From contig CAYFFP010000005.1 in assembly GCA_964342515.1 (NCBI GenBank), forward strand, positions 1 through 40,533: a stretch of DNA of 40,533 nucleotides. Reading direction: 5' to 3'. Source of the DNA: UBA5004 sp964342515. GTDB taxonomy: Bacteria; Patescibacteriota; Minisyncoccia; Phycocordibacterales; Zambryskibacteraceae. The first letter of the stretch is position 1. Each line of letters opens with the position of its first letter. Below are positions 6,844 to 14,794 of this stretch, piece after piece. The translations under genes were made by a program, and so were the position numbers. The notes below the pieces were generated by a model, which saw only the letters and a list, made by a program, of their open reading frames with translations, searched no databases and was not told where the DNA came from.

Positions 6844-7313
6844 TGCGCAGAAAATTAAAAGCTAAGCCGAAAGTTTCTCCCGATTATCTCTACGATTCGG
6901 AGAAAATTTCCAAATTCATCAATTACACCATGGAGCGGGGCAAGAAGACGACCGCGAGAAAGGTCGTTTACGACGCTTTGGAATCCATTAAAGAGAAAAC
7001 TAAGAATCAGAATCCTCTGGAAGTCTTTGAAACTGCGCTGAAGAATACCGGTCCGACGATGGAAGTGCGCTCGCGACGCGTGGGAGGCGCAAACTACCAA
7101 GTTCCCAGAGAAGTACGTCCGGAACGCAGACAATTTCTCTCGATGAAATGGATTATCGACGCCGCCCGTTCGAAGAAGGGCAAACCCATGGCCGAAAAAC
7201 TGGCCGAGGAAATCATCGCCGCTTCAAAGAACGAAGGCGAAGCCATCAAGAAGCGCGAGAATATGCATAAGATGGCCGAAGCCAATAAGGCCTTCGCGCA
7301 TTTTGCGTGGTAA
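6843..7313 (+). CDS. rpsG: Ribosomal protein uS7
   Basis: 156 aa, full family length. Head assembly protein that binds the 16S 3' domain. Typical stretches: SKFINYTMERGKKTTARKVVYDAL, GPTMEVRSRRVGGANYQVPREVRPERR, AEANKAFAHFAW. Second gene of the str operon, one base overlapped with rpsL. An 11-bp inverted repeat spans its stop codon (7298-7323). Confidence 0.97.
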   Translation: MRRKLKAKPKVSPDYLYDSEKISKFINYTMERGKKTTARKVVYDALESIKEKTKNQNPLEVFETALKNTGPTMEVRSRRVGGANYQVPREVRPERRQFLSMKWIIDAARSKKGKPMAEKLAEEIIAASKNEGEAIKKRENMHKMAEANKAFAHFAW

Positions 7314-7323
7314 CGCAAAATGC
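7298..7323. repeat. Hairpin across the rpsG stop
   Basis: GCATTTTGCGT, loop GGTA, ACGCAAAATGC: a perfect 11-bp stem containing the TAA. No T-run follows, so it is more likely an RNA stabiliser or processing site than a terminator. Confidence 0.6.
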
Positions 7324-7328
7324 AATTT

Positions 7329-7355
7329 CTAATTAACCTAATTATTCTAATTTCT
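7329..7355 (+). repeat. Three tandem CTAATTNNN 9-mers before fusA
   Basis: CTAATTAAC, CTAATTATT and CTAATTTCT in a row, then AAAAA and the fusA ATG. No Shine-Dalgarno is present. The same arrangement precedes rplT (26752-26778, minus strand). Confidence 0.65.
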
Positions 7356-7360
7356 AAAAA

Positions 7361-9481
7361 ATGCAAAGAGATTATCCGTTAGAAAAGGTTCGCAATTTTG
7401 GAATAATCGCGCACATCGACGCGGGGAAGACCACCACTTCCGAGCGCGTGCTTTTCTATACCGGTTCTCAGCACAAGATCGGCGAGGTGCATGAGGGAGA
7501 TACGACTACAGATTGGATGGAACAAGAAAGAGAGAGGGGTATTACCATCACCGCGGCGGCCATTACTTGTTTCTGGGACAATCATCGCTTTAATATCATC
7601 GATACGCCGGGACATATAGATTTTACAGTCGAGGTTAAAAGATCTTTAAGGGTTTTGGACGGAGCGGTAGTGGTCTTCGACGGTGTGGCTGGGGTAGAAC
7701 CGCAGTCGGAGACCAACTGGCGCTATGCCGAGGAGGCGCGCGTGCCGCGCATTTGCTTCATCAATAAACTAGACAGAACCGGCGCCTCATTCGAGCGTTC
7801 ATACAAATCTATTCTTGACCGGCTTTCTAAGAAAGCGGTGCGCATGCAGATCCCGATAGGGGAAGAAGATAAGCACGAGGGCATTATCGATCTCTTGAAA
7901 ATGAAGGCGTACTACTTCGAAGGTAATATGGGTAATAAAGTGGTGGAGAAAGAAATTCCCGAGAATCTTCTAGCAGATGCGCAGATGTATCGCCACGAGC
8001 TTATCGAGAGAATTGTGGAAAATGATGAGGGCCTGATGAGCGCCTATCTTGAAGGGAAGAGTCTCGATATCGAGACTCTTAAACCAGCGTTTCGTCGAGC
8101 TGTAATTGAAAACAAAATCTTCCCCGTGCTTACCGGCTCCGCTCTTAAGAATAAGGGCGTGCAGCTTATCCTTGACGCGGTTGTCGACTATCTGCCGTCT
8201 CCCTTGGATATTCCTCCGGTCAAGGGCATTGATCCGAGAACTGGCGAAGAAATCGTGCGCCACGCGTCTGACGTGGAACCATTTGCCGCGCTGGCTTTCA
8301 AACTCCAAGCAGACCCTTTTGTGGGGCAACTTACCTTCTTCCGCGTCTACTCGGGCACGATTGAATCCGGCACTTATTTATACAACTCCACCACCCAGAC
8401 TAAGGAGCGCTTGGGCCGCATCGTCCGTCTCCAAGCCAACCAGCGTGAAGAGGTGAAGAAAGTTTTCGCCGGAGAGATTGCCGCGGCGGTAGGACTTAAG
8501 GAGGCGAAAACATCCCACACATTCTCTGACGAGGATAATCCGATAATCCTTGACCAGATTACCTTCCCGGAGCCGGTCATCTCCTTGCGCATCGAACCCA
8601 AGACCAAAGCCGACCAAGAAAAGATGGGTCTGGCCTTGAAGCGCCTTTCCGACGAGGACCCGACATTTAAAATCAAATCGGACCAAGAGACTGGCGAGAC
8701 AGTCATCATGGGCATGGGCGAGCTTCACTTGGAAATTATCGTTGACCGCATGAAGCGAGAGTTTAGCGTGGAAGCTAATGTCGGTAAGCCGCAAGTGGCG
8801 TACAAAGAAACTATCCAAGGCGAGGCCGAAGTGGAGAACAAATACATCAAGCAAACCGGCGGCAAGGGTCAGTATGGCCACGTCAAAATCAAGATTAAGC
8901 CGCTTCCCAAATATGATCCGGAAGAAAAAGTGCCGAAGAACGCGCATCGCGAGCCGGGATTTGAATTCATTAATGCCATTAAAGGAGGTGTAATTCCGCA
9001 GGAATTTATCCCGGCGGTTGAGAAGGGCGTGCGCGAAGCAATGGACAGAGGAATCTTGGCTGGATACAAGATGACTGACATTTCTTGCGAACTAAATTAC
9101 GGCTCTTACCACGATGTCGATTCGTCCGAAATCGCTTACAAGATTGCCGCATCCCAAGCATTCCAAGAAGCGGCTAAAAAAGCGAAACCAGTTCTCCTCG
9201 AGCCGATTATGAAGATGGAAGTGGTAATGCCGGAGAAATTCATGGGCGACATCACCGGCAATCTCTCCGGCAAGCGCGGACAGATAGAGGCGATGGAAGA
9301 CCGGGGAGAGCTTAAGGTCGTGCGAGCGAAAGTACCTCTCTCGGAAATGTTCGGCTATGTCACCTCTCTCCGCAGCATGACCGAAGGTCGCGGCTCTTCC
9401 ACCATGGAATTCGACCACTACGCTGTGGTGCCAAACAACGTGGCAACTACTATCATCGAAACTAGAACGGGAGGGAAGTAA
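7361..9481 (+). CDS. fusA: Elongation factor G
   Basis: 706 aa, five-domain length. GTPase that drives translocation and ribosome recycling. G1 AHIDAGKTT, switch II DTPGHIDFTVEV, G4 NKLDRTGA; domain IV and V stretches (GGVIPQEFIPAVEKG, ELNYGSYHDVDSSE, SLRSMTEGRGSSTMEFDHY) are all present. Third gene of the str operon, separated from rpsG by 47 bp holding the tandem 9-mers. tuf does not follow directly; about 1.4 kb of accessory genes lie between. Confidence 0.98.
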   Translation: MQRDYPLEKVRNFGIIAHIDAGKTTTSERVLFYTGSQHKIGEVHEGDTTTDWMEQERERGITITAAAITCFWDNHRFNIIDTPGHIDFTVEVKRSLRVLDGAVVVFDGVAGVEPQSETNWRYAEEARVPRICFINKLDRTGASFERSYKSILDRLSKKAVRMQIPIGEEDKHEGIIDLLKMKAYYFEGNMGNKVVEKEIPENLLADAQMYRHELIERIVENDEGLMSAYLEGKSLDIETLKPAFRRAVIENKIFPVLTGSALKNKGVQLILDAVVDYLPSPLDIPPVKGIDPRTGEEIVRHASDVEPFAALAFKLQADPFVGQLTFFRVYSGTIESGTYLYNSTTQTKERLGRIVRLQANQREEVKKVFAGEIAAAVGLKEAKTSHTFSDEDNPIILDQITFPEPVISLRIEPKTKADQEKMGLALKRLSDEDPTFKIKSDQETGETVIMGMGELHLEIIVDRMKREFSVEANVGKPQVAYKETIQGEAEVENKYIKQTGGKGQYGHVKIKIKPLPKYDPEEKVPKNAHREPGFEFINAIKGGVIPQEFIPAVEKGVREAMDRGILAGYKMTDISCELNYGSYHDVDSSEIAYKIAASQAFQEAAKKAKPVLLEPIMKMEVVMPEKFMGDITGNLSGKRGQIEAMEDRGELKVVRAKVPLSEMFGYVTSLRSMTEGRGSSTMEFDHYAVVPNNVATTIIETRTGGK

Positions 9482-9508
9482 AGATACCTACTTAATTATT
9501 TGTTTTGC

Positions 9509-9550
9509 ACATACATAATAAGGATGCTATAGCAACGTTATTGTGTATGT
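9509..9550. repeat. Inverted repeat downstream of fusA
   Basis: Arms ACATACATAATAA and TTATTGTGTATGT match at 12 of 13 positions around a 16-nt loop. No T-run, so not a classic terminator. It could be a transcript 3' end or a binding site. Confidence 0.5.
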
Positions 9551-9601
9551 CTAAATAGTTTTATTAAAATAGCTTAAAATAAGGGTTTTATCGTAATTTT
9601 C

Positions 9602-9630
9602 TTGACTTTTTAATGATTTAGGTGTATGAT
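9602..9630 (+). promoter_or_regulatory. Consensus sigma70 promoter for 9649-9804
   Basis: TTGACT (9602-9607), 17 bp, TATGAT (9625-9630). Close copy of the promoter at 6168-6196. Confidence 0.8.
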
Positions 9631-9648
9631 GTAAAAAGGAGGTGCCAA

Positions 9649-9804
9649 ATGGCACAAAGTGATATGAGGATCGCAAAGGTCCTTCAGTTCTTCGGAATTG
9701 CGGTGAATCTCGCTATTCTCACGGTTGTCGGCCTAGCGCCGATTGCCGTGGTGGTGGGAGGCATCACGATTCCGGCCGGAATCGCCGCCTGCTTCAACCG
9801 CTAG
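9649..9804 (+). CDS. Small hydrophobic protein, unknown
   Basis: 51 aa from the ATG at 9649, chosen by the Shine-Dalgarno AAAAGGAGG 7 nt upstream; the in-frame ATG at 9622 lies inside the -10 box and is rejected. Residues 15-47 form one long or two short hydrophobic helices rich in G/A/V/I, ending CFNR. Not recognised. It stands alone between a consensus promoter and a strong terminator, so it should be well expressed. A membrane or toxin-like role cannot be told apart. Confidence 0.65.
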   Translation: MAQSDMRIAKVLQFFGIAVNLAILTVVGLAPIAVVVGGITIPAGIAACFNR

Positions 9805-9829
9805 GATTCGCCAGTCCCCCCTCACCCCC

Positions 9830-9865
9830 AAAAGCCTGACACATATCGCGTGTGTCGGGCTTTTT
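9830..9865 (+). terminator. Strong intrinsic terminator
   Basis: AAAAGCCTGACACA, 7-nt loop, TGTGTCGGGC and TTTTT. Ends the single-gene unit 9649-9804. Confidence 0.85.
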
Positions 9866-9910
9866 CCTTTGGAGCTTTTCTGTTTTCACAATTTATGATA
9901 TTTTATACGA

Positions 9911-10177
9911 ATGGATATTTCTCCCAATACTGATTCCCAAGATGAACTGATAGATAAAATAGCTAATAAGGTAGTGGTTCTTGTAGGTAAGAATCTACCA
10001 GTAAAGCGAGTACGAAAAAGTCAACTCCTTTCAGCTCTGGTTGGAGCTGCTGGGTTCGCTCTGTTTGTTAGTGGGATAGAGAGCATGTTCATCTTTTTTC
10101 CAGATTGGGCTCTAGTAACGATGGGTTTTGTTCTTATGACCCTCACTGGGCTTCTTCTGCAAAATCTAAATAGATAG
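9911..10177 (+). CDS. Two-helix membrane protein, unknown
   Basis: 88 aa. A polar N-terminal helix (residues 1-38), a basic KRVRKSQ stretch, then two membrane spans (about 42-62 and 66-84) ending QNLNR. Not recognised. No Shine-Dalgarno is present; TATGAT (9894-9899) sits close enough that the leader would be only a few nt. Higher A+T than the ribosomal genes on both sides. Confidence 0.6.
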   Translation: MDISPNTDSQDELIDKIANKVVVLVGKNLPVKRVRKSQLLSALVGAAGFALFVSGIESMFIFFPDWALVTMGFVLMTLTGLLLQNLNR

Positions 10178-10220
10178 ACAGAATAGCACAAAAAGATTGG
10201 AAAGTTACAACAATCTCTTG

Positions 10221-10226
10221 TATAAT
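10221..10226 (+). promoter_or_regulatory. -10 box of toxin-antitoxin pair (leaderless type)
   Basis: TATAAT followed by 6 nt and the ATG at 10233. A weak TTGGAA lies 18 bp upstream as -35. Confidence 0.6.
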
Positions 10227-10232
10227 GTTCTC

Positions 10233-10439
10233 ATGAGTAATATCGCTATTAAAATCAGCCCAAGTTCGAAAGGCAAGAAATTGTTGGTAGAAATTGATGC
10301 CAATAAGTTAGAGCGCCTTGCTTCTAATCTAGGGTTGTATAATCCAAGTTTTGTTAAAAGTGTTGAAGCGGCCGAACGAGACTTCCGTGCCAGCCGAACT
10401 CGTACCCTTACCTCGCTCCGAAAGTTAAGGTCTGCCTAA
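10233..10439 (+). CDS. Probable antitoxin of a type II pair
   Basis: 68 aa from the ATG at 10233; the upstream in-frame ATG at 10197 precedes the promoter. Contains a short strand-like start (SNIAIKISPSSKGKKLLVEIDANKLERLASNLGLYN) and a basic tail (RASRTRTLTSLRKLRSA). I do not recognise the family. The call rests on size and on lying 7 nt upstream of a RelE/ParE-like toxin. Predicted leaderless, so its own DNA binding could repress at the -10. Confidence 0.6.
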   Translation: MSNIAIKISPSSKGKKLLVEIDANKLERLASNLGLYNPSFVKSVEAAERDFRASRTRTLTSLRKLRSA

Positions 10440-10446
10440 TAAGCTG

Positions 10447-10716
10447 ATGAGAATCATCACTGCAGCTGAATTCGATAAGAGATACGAGCGGTTGCCGGTC
10501 TCAATTCAGAAAAAAGCGGAAAAACAAGAAAAGATTTTTCGCAAAAATCCATTTTACCCATCGCTTCATACTGAAAAACTAGAGCCCAAGAATAAAGAGC
10601 TTTGGGGTATTCGTGTGGATAAAAGCTATCGCATCATTTTCAGATTTGTTGACGGTAATACCGTTCTATTTTTAACTGTTGGTCCGCATGATTGGATATA
10701 CAAGCTGAAGTTTTAA
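10447..10716 (+). CDS. RelE/ParE-superfamily toxin
   Basis: 89 aa. The pattern FDKRYERLPVSIQKKAEKQEKIF, NPFYPSLHTEKLEPK, LWGIRVDKSYRIIFRF, TVLFLTVGPHDWIY fits the YafQ/HigB/RelE-like fold, most of which are ribosome-dependent mRNA endonucleases. The basic strand VDKSYRIIF and the late H in GPHDWIY match positions used for catalysis in relatives. It follows the antitoxin-like gene in the usual antitoxin-toxin order. It sits between fusA and tuf, a place normally without foreign genes. Confidence 0.78.
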   Translation: MRIITAAEFDKRYERLPVSIQKKAEKQEKIFRKNPFYPSLHTEKLEPKNKELWGIRVDKSYRIIFRFVDGNTVLFLTVGPHDWIYKLKF

Positions 10717-10867
10717 TAAATACAGGCCTTTACAATTTAGGGGGCTTTATGTAATATGGCGCTTACGCGTTTACCGTTTGTTGGCTCTTTGATATTTCTC
10801 AATAAGACCATAAGCGGTTTAGTGCGTAAATCTATTTACTATTTACTAATAATTATTTACTAAACTT

Positions 10868-12061
10868 ATGGCAGCAGAATTTGATCGTTCCAAGCCGCAC
10901 ATCAACGTAGGCACCATCGGCCACGTCGACCACGGCAAGACCACTCTTACCGCCGCAATCTTGAACGTGCTCAACAGAGCCGGCAAGCAGGCAACGGTAA
11001 AGAGCGTCGACCAGATAGACAACTCTCCGGAGGAGAAGGCCAGAGGTATTACCATCGCTCTCTCCCACTCCGAGTATGCTACCGACGCGCGCCACTACGC
11101 GCACGTCGACGCTCCCGGCCACGCGGACTACATCAAGAACATGATTACCGGCGCCGCTCAGATGGACGGCGCCATCCTCGTGGTGGCGGCGACTGACGGC
11201 GTGATGCCCCAGACCCGTGAGCACATCCTTCTCGCTAAGCAAGTGGGCGTGCCGAAGATCGTGGTATTCCTCAACAAGTGCGACATGGTTTCCGATAAGG
11301 AATTAATCGACCTCGTCGAAGAGGAAGTCCGCGACCTCTTGAAGAAGTATGATTACGACGGCGCCAACGCCCCGATTATCCGCGGCTCCGCGCTCAAGGC
11401 TCTCGAAGCTTCCGGCGTAGACGACGAATGGAGTCAGAAGATTCTTGAACTCACATCCGTTCTCGACACTTACTTCGAGATCCCGGTGCGCGACACCGAC
11501 AAAGCATTCCTCATGCCAATCGAGGACATCTTCTCTATTGAAGGCCGCGGCACCGTTGTTACCGGCCGTATCGAGAGAGGTAAGGTAAAGGTTGGTGAAG
11601 AAGTGGAGATTGTCGGCATCAAGGATACGATGAAGACGACTGTTACCGGCATCGAGATGTTCAACAAGTCGCTCTCCGAGGGTGTAGCCGGAGACAACGC
11701 GGGGGTACTTCTGCGCGGTACTAAGAAAGAGGAACTTCACCGCGGCCAGGTATTGGCCAAGCCGGGCTCTATTACCCCCCACACCGAGTTTACCGCCGAG
11801 GTTTACGTACTGAAGAAGGAGGAAGGCGGCAGACACACGCCGTTCTTTACCGGCTATAAGCCGCAGTTCTACATCGGCACGACCGATGTGACTGGCGAAG
11901 TAACTCTCGCCGAGGGTGTTGAGATGGTTATGCCGGGAGACACGGCAACCTTCAAAGTTAAACTCGTCGCTCCGGTGGCATTGGAAGAGCAGCGACGCTT
12001 CGCCATCCGCGAAGGTGGTAAGACTGTCGGTGCCGGCGTGGTAACGAAGATTGTCGCCTAA
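10868..12061 (+). CDS. tuf: Elongation factor Tu
   Basis: 397 aa, full length. Carries aminoacyl-tRNA to the A site. G1 GHVDHGKTTL, switch region ARGITIALSHSEY, G3 DAPGHADY, G4 NKCDM, G5 SALKAL; domains 2 and 3 complete to GAGVVTKIVA. The 150 bp upstream hold repeated TATTTACTA units and no Shine-Dalgarno; the promoter is not clear to me. rpsJ follows directly. Confidence 0.98.
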   Translation: MAAEFDRSKPHINVGTIGHVDHGKTTLTAAILNVLNRAGKQATVKSVDQIDNSPEEKARGITIALSHSEYATDARHYAHVDAPGHADYIKNMITGAAQMDGAILVVAATDGVMPQTREHILLAKQVGVPKIVVFLNKCDMVSDKELIDLVEEEVRDLLKKYDYDGANAPIIRGSALKALEASGVDDEWSQKILELTSVLDTYFEIPVRDTDKAFLMPIEDIFSIEGRGTVVTGRIERGKVKVGEEVEIVGIKDTMKTTVTGIEMFNKSLSEGVAGDNAGVLLRGTKKEELHRGQVLAKPGSITPHTEFTAEVYVLKKEEGGRHTPFFTGYKPQFYIGTTDVTGEVTLAEGVEMVMPGDTATFKVKLVAPVALEEQRRFAIREGGKTVGAGVVTKIVA

Positions 12062-12065
12062 TATC

Positions 12066-12431
12066 GTGCCTAAAGTTCCGTCAAAACCTAAAAGGGTCTC
12101 GAAAAAACCTAAGCAAGAAGAGGTAGCCTCACGACTACGCATCCGCGTGCGCGCTTATGAATCCAAAATCTTAGACCTCTCGGTCAAGCAGATCATGGAT
12201 ACGGCCCTGCGCTACGACGCGAAGATAGAGGGCCCGATACCTCTGCCGACGGAGAAGAAGATTTATACCGTGAACCGCGCGGCATTCGTGTACAAGAATG
12301 CGCGAGAACAATTCGAGATGCGAATCCACAAGCGTCTCATCGACATCATAAACCCTACTCCGAAGGTGATAGAGTCACTTACCAATCTCTCTCTACCTTC
12401 AGGCGTCAACATTGACGTAAAGATGATATAG
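12066..12431 (+). CDS. rpsJ: Ribosomal protein uS10
   Basis: 121 aa from the GTG at 12066, 4 nt after the tuf stop; an in-frame TTG at 12051 is the alternative. Head protein, also the NusG/NusE contact in antitermination. Core LRIRVRAYESKILDLSVKQIMDTA, GPIPLPTEKKIYTVNRAAFVYKN, RIHKRLIDIINPTPKVIESL. It carries an extra Lys-rich N-terminal tail of about 20 residues compared with the usual ~103 aa. First gene of the S10 cluster, apparently read with tuf. Confidence 0.95.
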   Translation: MPKVPSKPKRVSKKPKQEEVASRLRIRVRAYESKILDLSVKQIMDTALRYDAKIEGPIPLPTEKKIYTVNRAAFVYKNAREQFEMRIHKRLIDIINPTPKVIESLTNLSLPSGVNIDVKMI

Positions 12432-12432
12432 C

Positions 12433-12891
12433 ATGGAAAAATTTCGAGCAAAAAAGGTCAACATGACCCAAATATTCAAGGACTCCGGCGCGGTTGAAGC
12501 TGTGACCTTGGCAGTACTCGAAGATTCTAAAGGTCGAACCTTGGATATTGATTCCCAAGGTTCGACCTTGGCGGAAGGGGATATTGTTACTGTCTCTGGG
12601 ATTTCTAAAGGCAAGGGCTTCCAAGGCGTGGTGAAGCGCCACGGCTTCAAAGGCGGTCCGCGCTCCCACGGACAAAAGCACTCCGAGCGCGAGCCGGGTT
12701 CGATTGCCGGTGCCGGTCGCGCCGGCGGCAAGGTGGCCAAGGGCATGCGCATGGCTGGCAGAATGGGAGGGGACCGCGTCAGTGTGAAAAATCTTAGGGT
12801 AATTAAAGTTGTACCGGAGACCAGAGAAATTTACATTAGTGGCGCTATCCCGGGGAGACGCGACAGTAAAATAGAAATATGGAAGCGTTAG
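12433..12891 (+). CDS. rplC: Ribosomal protein uL3, shortened
   Basis: 152 aa against about 205-210 in typical bacteria. The N-terminus (KKVNMTQIF) and the 3' two-thirds (GTSKGKGF-type ISKGKGFQGVVKRHGF, SHRxPGSI-type SEREPGSIAGAGRAGGKV, KGMRMAGRMGGDRV) are good. About 55 residues of the N-terminal beta-barrel are missing between about residues 31 and 42. A 15-bp inverted repeat (12530-12569) sits exactly there, in frame. Overlaps rplD by 13 bp. Confidence 0.94.
   Translation: MEKFRAKKVNMTQIFKDSGAVEAVTLAVLEDSKGRTLDIDSQGSTLAEGDIVTVSGISKGKGFQGVVKRHGFKGGPRSHGQKHSEREPGSIAGAGRAGGKVAKGMRMAGRMGGDRVSVKNLRVIKVVPETREIYISGAIPGRRDSKIEIWKR
12530..12569. repeat. Inverted repeat inside rplC
   Basis: Arms AAGGTCGAACCTTGG and CCAAGGTTCGACCTT pair perfectly over 15 bp around a 10-nt loop. 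Each arm is itself nearly palindromic (CCAAGGTTCGACCTTGG at 12555-12571). It encodes the SKGRTLDIDSQGSTL stretch of L3, which has no counterpart in other L3 proteins I know. Confidence 0.75.
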
Positions 12892-13541
12892 TTTATAACC
12901 AAAAAGGAGAAAAAGCCGGATCAATAAAATTACCGGAAAACATTTTCGGCCTCCGCTGGAATGCCGACTTGGTTAAACAAGTTGCTGACTCGCTTCTTTC
13001 TTCAAAGAGGAAAAATGTGGCACACACCAAGACGAGGGGAGAAGTACGCGGTGGCGGCAAGAAGCCGTGGAAGCAGAAGGGTACTGGCCGGGCCCGCCAC
13101 GGCTCTAGCCGCTCTCCCATCTGGGTAGGCGGAGGCGTTACCCACGGTCCGCGCGCTGACAAAAATTACGCAAGGAAAGTCAGTAAGAATATGCGGGTCA
13201 AGGCACTCCACACCCTGCTCTCACAGAAATATCGGGACAGCGAAGTAATATTTGTAGATCAAATCAATTTTCCGGAAGGTAAAACCAAACAGGCAGTGTC
13301 TGCGCTTAAGAATTTCGAGCAATTTTCTAAAAAGAGGAACGCCCTAGCTATCACTATGGCAAGCAAGAGCAAAGCGACAGAACGCGCCTTCAAAAATCTC
13401 GGAAATGTAGCAGTGCTTGAAGCTAGAAATCTTGACCCTATAACTCTTCTTCAATATAAATACTTGATGATTGAGAATCCGGATGTTTTCTTGGATGCTC
13501 TCCCCAAGCTAAAAGCTAATAAGCTGAAAGCTAAAAGCTAA
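12879..13541 (+). CDS. rplD: Ribosomal protein uL4
   Basis: 220 aa. Exit-tunnel protein; binds 23S domain I and in some bacteria represses its own operon. Conserved TKTRGEVRGGGKKPWKQKGTGRARHGSSRSPIWVGGGV tunnel loop is intact. The C-terminus (LPKLKANKLKAKS) is coded by near-repeats of AGCTAAAAGCTAA (13508-13542), low-complexity DNA that has probably replaced the original end. Confidence 0.96.
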   Translation: MEALVYNQKGEKAGSIKLPENIFGLRWNADLVKQVADSLLSSKRKNVAHTKTRGEVRGGGKKPWKQKGTGRARHGSSRSPIWVGGGVTHGPRADKNYARKVSKNMRVKALHTLLSQKYRDSEVIFVDQINFPEGKTKQAVSALKNFEQFSKKRNALAITMASKSKATERAFKNLGNVAVLEARNLDPITLLQYKYLMIENPDVFLDALPKLKANKLKAKS

Positions 13542-13544
13542 TTT

Positions 13545-13838
13545 ATGCCAAATCTTAATTTAAAACGAAATAACGTTCTGCTACGCCCCCGCATTACCGA
13601 AAAGGCGGCTATTGCGGCGGATAAAAGTAATGTCTACGTCTTTGAAGTTGTGCCGAAAGCTGGGAAGATTTCAGTGGCCGCAAGTGTCAGAGCCCTGTAC
13701 AAAGTAACTCCGGTGAAAGTAAATATAGCCAAAATCGCCGATAAGGCAGTCTTTATCAGGGGTAAAAGGGGAGTGAAAAGGGGAGGTAAGAAGGCGTACA
13801 TCTACCTTAAAAAGGGAGACAAGATAGAAATAATATAA
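13545..13838 (+). CDS. rplW: Ribosomal protein uL23
   Basis: 97 aa. Sits at the tunnel exit and docks trigger factor and SRP. LLRPRITEKAAIAADKSNVYVFEV and the Lys-rich loop (IRGKRGVKRGGKKAYIYLKKGDKIEI) fit the family. 3 nt after rplD; stop overlaps the rplB ATG. Confidence 0.95.
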   Translation: MPNLNLKRNNVLLRPRITEKAAIAADKSNVYVFEVVPKAGKISVAASVRALYKVTPVKVNIAKIADKAVFIRGKRGVKRGGKKAYIYLKKGDKIEII

Positions 13839-14677
13839 TGAAAAAATACAGGCCGACAACTAAATCGAGAAGGCAAATGTCCGGAATTAATTTCCGCCAG
13901 ATTCTCTCTGGGGATGAACCGGAAAAATCTTTAATAAAAGGTTTCAAGCGCGGCCGCGGCAGAAATAAGCAAGGCCGCATTACCACCAGACACAAGGGCG
14001 GCGGGCACAAACGTCTCTACCGTGATATCGATTTTAAATATGATAAGTACAATGTGCCCTTCACTATAAAAACTATCGAATATGACCCGAATCGCACGGG
14101 CTTTATCGGTCTCGCTCAATACAAAGATGGCGAGAAACGCTATGTGCTCCTCCATAATAGCGCAAAGGTAGGAGACTCTTACATTGTTTCGGAGAAGGCG
14201 CCACAGATTCCGGGTAACCGACTACCTTTAGGCAATATGGTAGTGGGTACCTTTGTCTACAACATAGAACTGAGGCCTCGAGGCGGGGCAAAACTTGCTC
14301 GCTCCGGCGGCGATTATGCGGAAATTTTGGCAAAGGACGGCGGTTACATGGATGTTAAGCTCCCGTCAAGCGAAGTGAGGAAAGTCCAAGCTACCGCATG
14401 GGCTACTATCGGCGAAGTTTCAAATAATGAGAATCGTCTCGTCAATATCGGCAAAGCCGGCCGCTCTCGCTGGTTGGGTATCCGCCCGACTGTCCGCGGT
14501 ACCGCTATGAACCCGGTTGACCACCCGCACGGCGGAGGCGAAGGCCGTGCGGGCCGTGGCCGCCGTCGAGCCATCAGTGTCTACGGCAAGCCGACCGGCA
14601 AGGGCCAGAAATCCCGCCGCGCCAAAAAATATTCAAACAAGTTTATTGTCAGGAGACGAAAGGTTGGCAAGAAGTAG
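13838..14677 (+). CDS. rplB: Ribosomal protein uL2
   Basis: 279 aa, full length. Peptidyl-transferase-centre protein. Contains KSLIKGFKRGRGRNKQGRITTRHKGGGHKRLYR, IELRPRGGAKLARSGGDYAEILAKDG, and the key GTAMNPVDHPHGGGEGR loop with the conserved His. Last gene before the operon is broken; rpsS, its usual next neighbour, begins 2.5 kb later. Confidence 0.98.
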   Translation: MKKYRPTTKSRRQMSGINFRQILSGDEPEKSLIKGFKRGRGRNKQGRITTRHKGGGHKRLYRDIDFKYDKYNVPFTIKTIEYDPNRTGFIGLAQYKDGEKRYVLLHNSAKVGDSYIVSEKAPQIPGNRLPLGNMVVGTFVYNIELRPRGGAKLARSGGDYAEILAKDGGYMDVKLPSSEVRKVQATAWATIGEVSNNENRLVNIGKAGRSRWLGIRPTVRGTAMNPVDHPHGGGEGRAGRGRRRAISVYGKPTGKGQKSRRAKKYSNKFIVRRRKVGKK

Positions 14678-14710
14678 ACAAGTGAATAGTAAATAGTATA
14701 TAGTGCTCAC

Positions 14711-14788
14711 ATAAGGTCAAAGACAAGAGGCATCCGCCGGCTGGTGGGAGAAGACCTCTCGAGACATAAGTAACTCTTCTGGCCTTAT
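14711..14788 (+). promoter_or_regulatory. Ribosomal L10 leader (L10/L12 autoregulation)
   Basis: Closed by ATAAGG (14711-14716) with CCTTAT (14783-14788), with an inner helix AGAGG (14726-14730) / CCTCT (14755-14759). The pieces AAGACAAGAGGC and CCTCTCGAGAC resemble the conserved ends of the L10 leader family, to which the L10(L12)4 complex binds to repress translation. It lies directly upstream of rplJ, which lacks its own Shine-Dalgarno. The family match is by eye. Confidence 0.6.
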
Positions 14789-14794
14789 TCATTA

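Noticed and set aside
11303..12142. 279-codon minus-strand frame over tuf
   Set aside because: Shadow of the high-GC third positions of tuf; no start signal and no family resemblance.
13508..13542. AGCTAAAAGCTAA repeats at the end of rplD as a regulatory array
   Set aside because: They lie in the coding C-terminus and look like simple low-complexity DNA giving a Lys/Ala tail.
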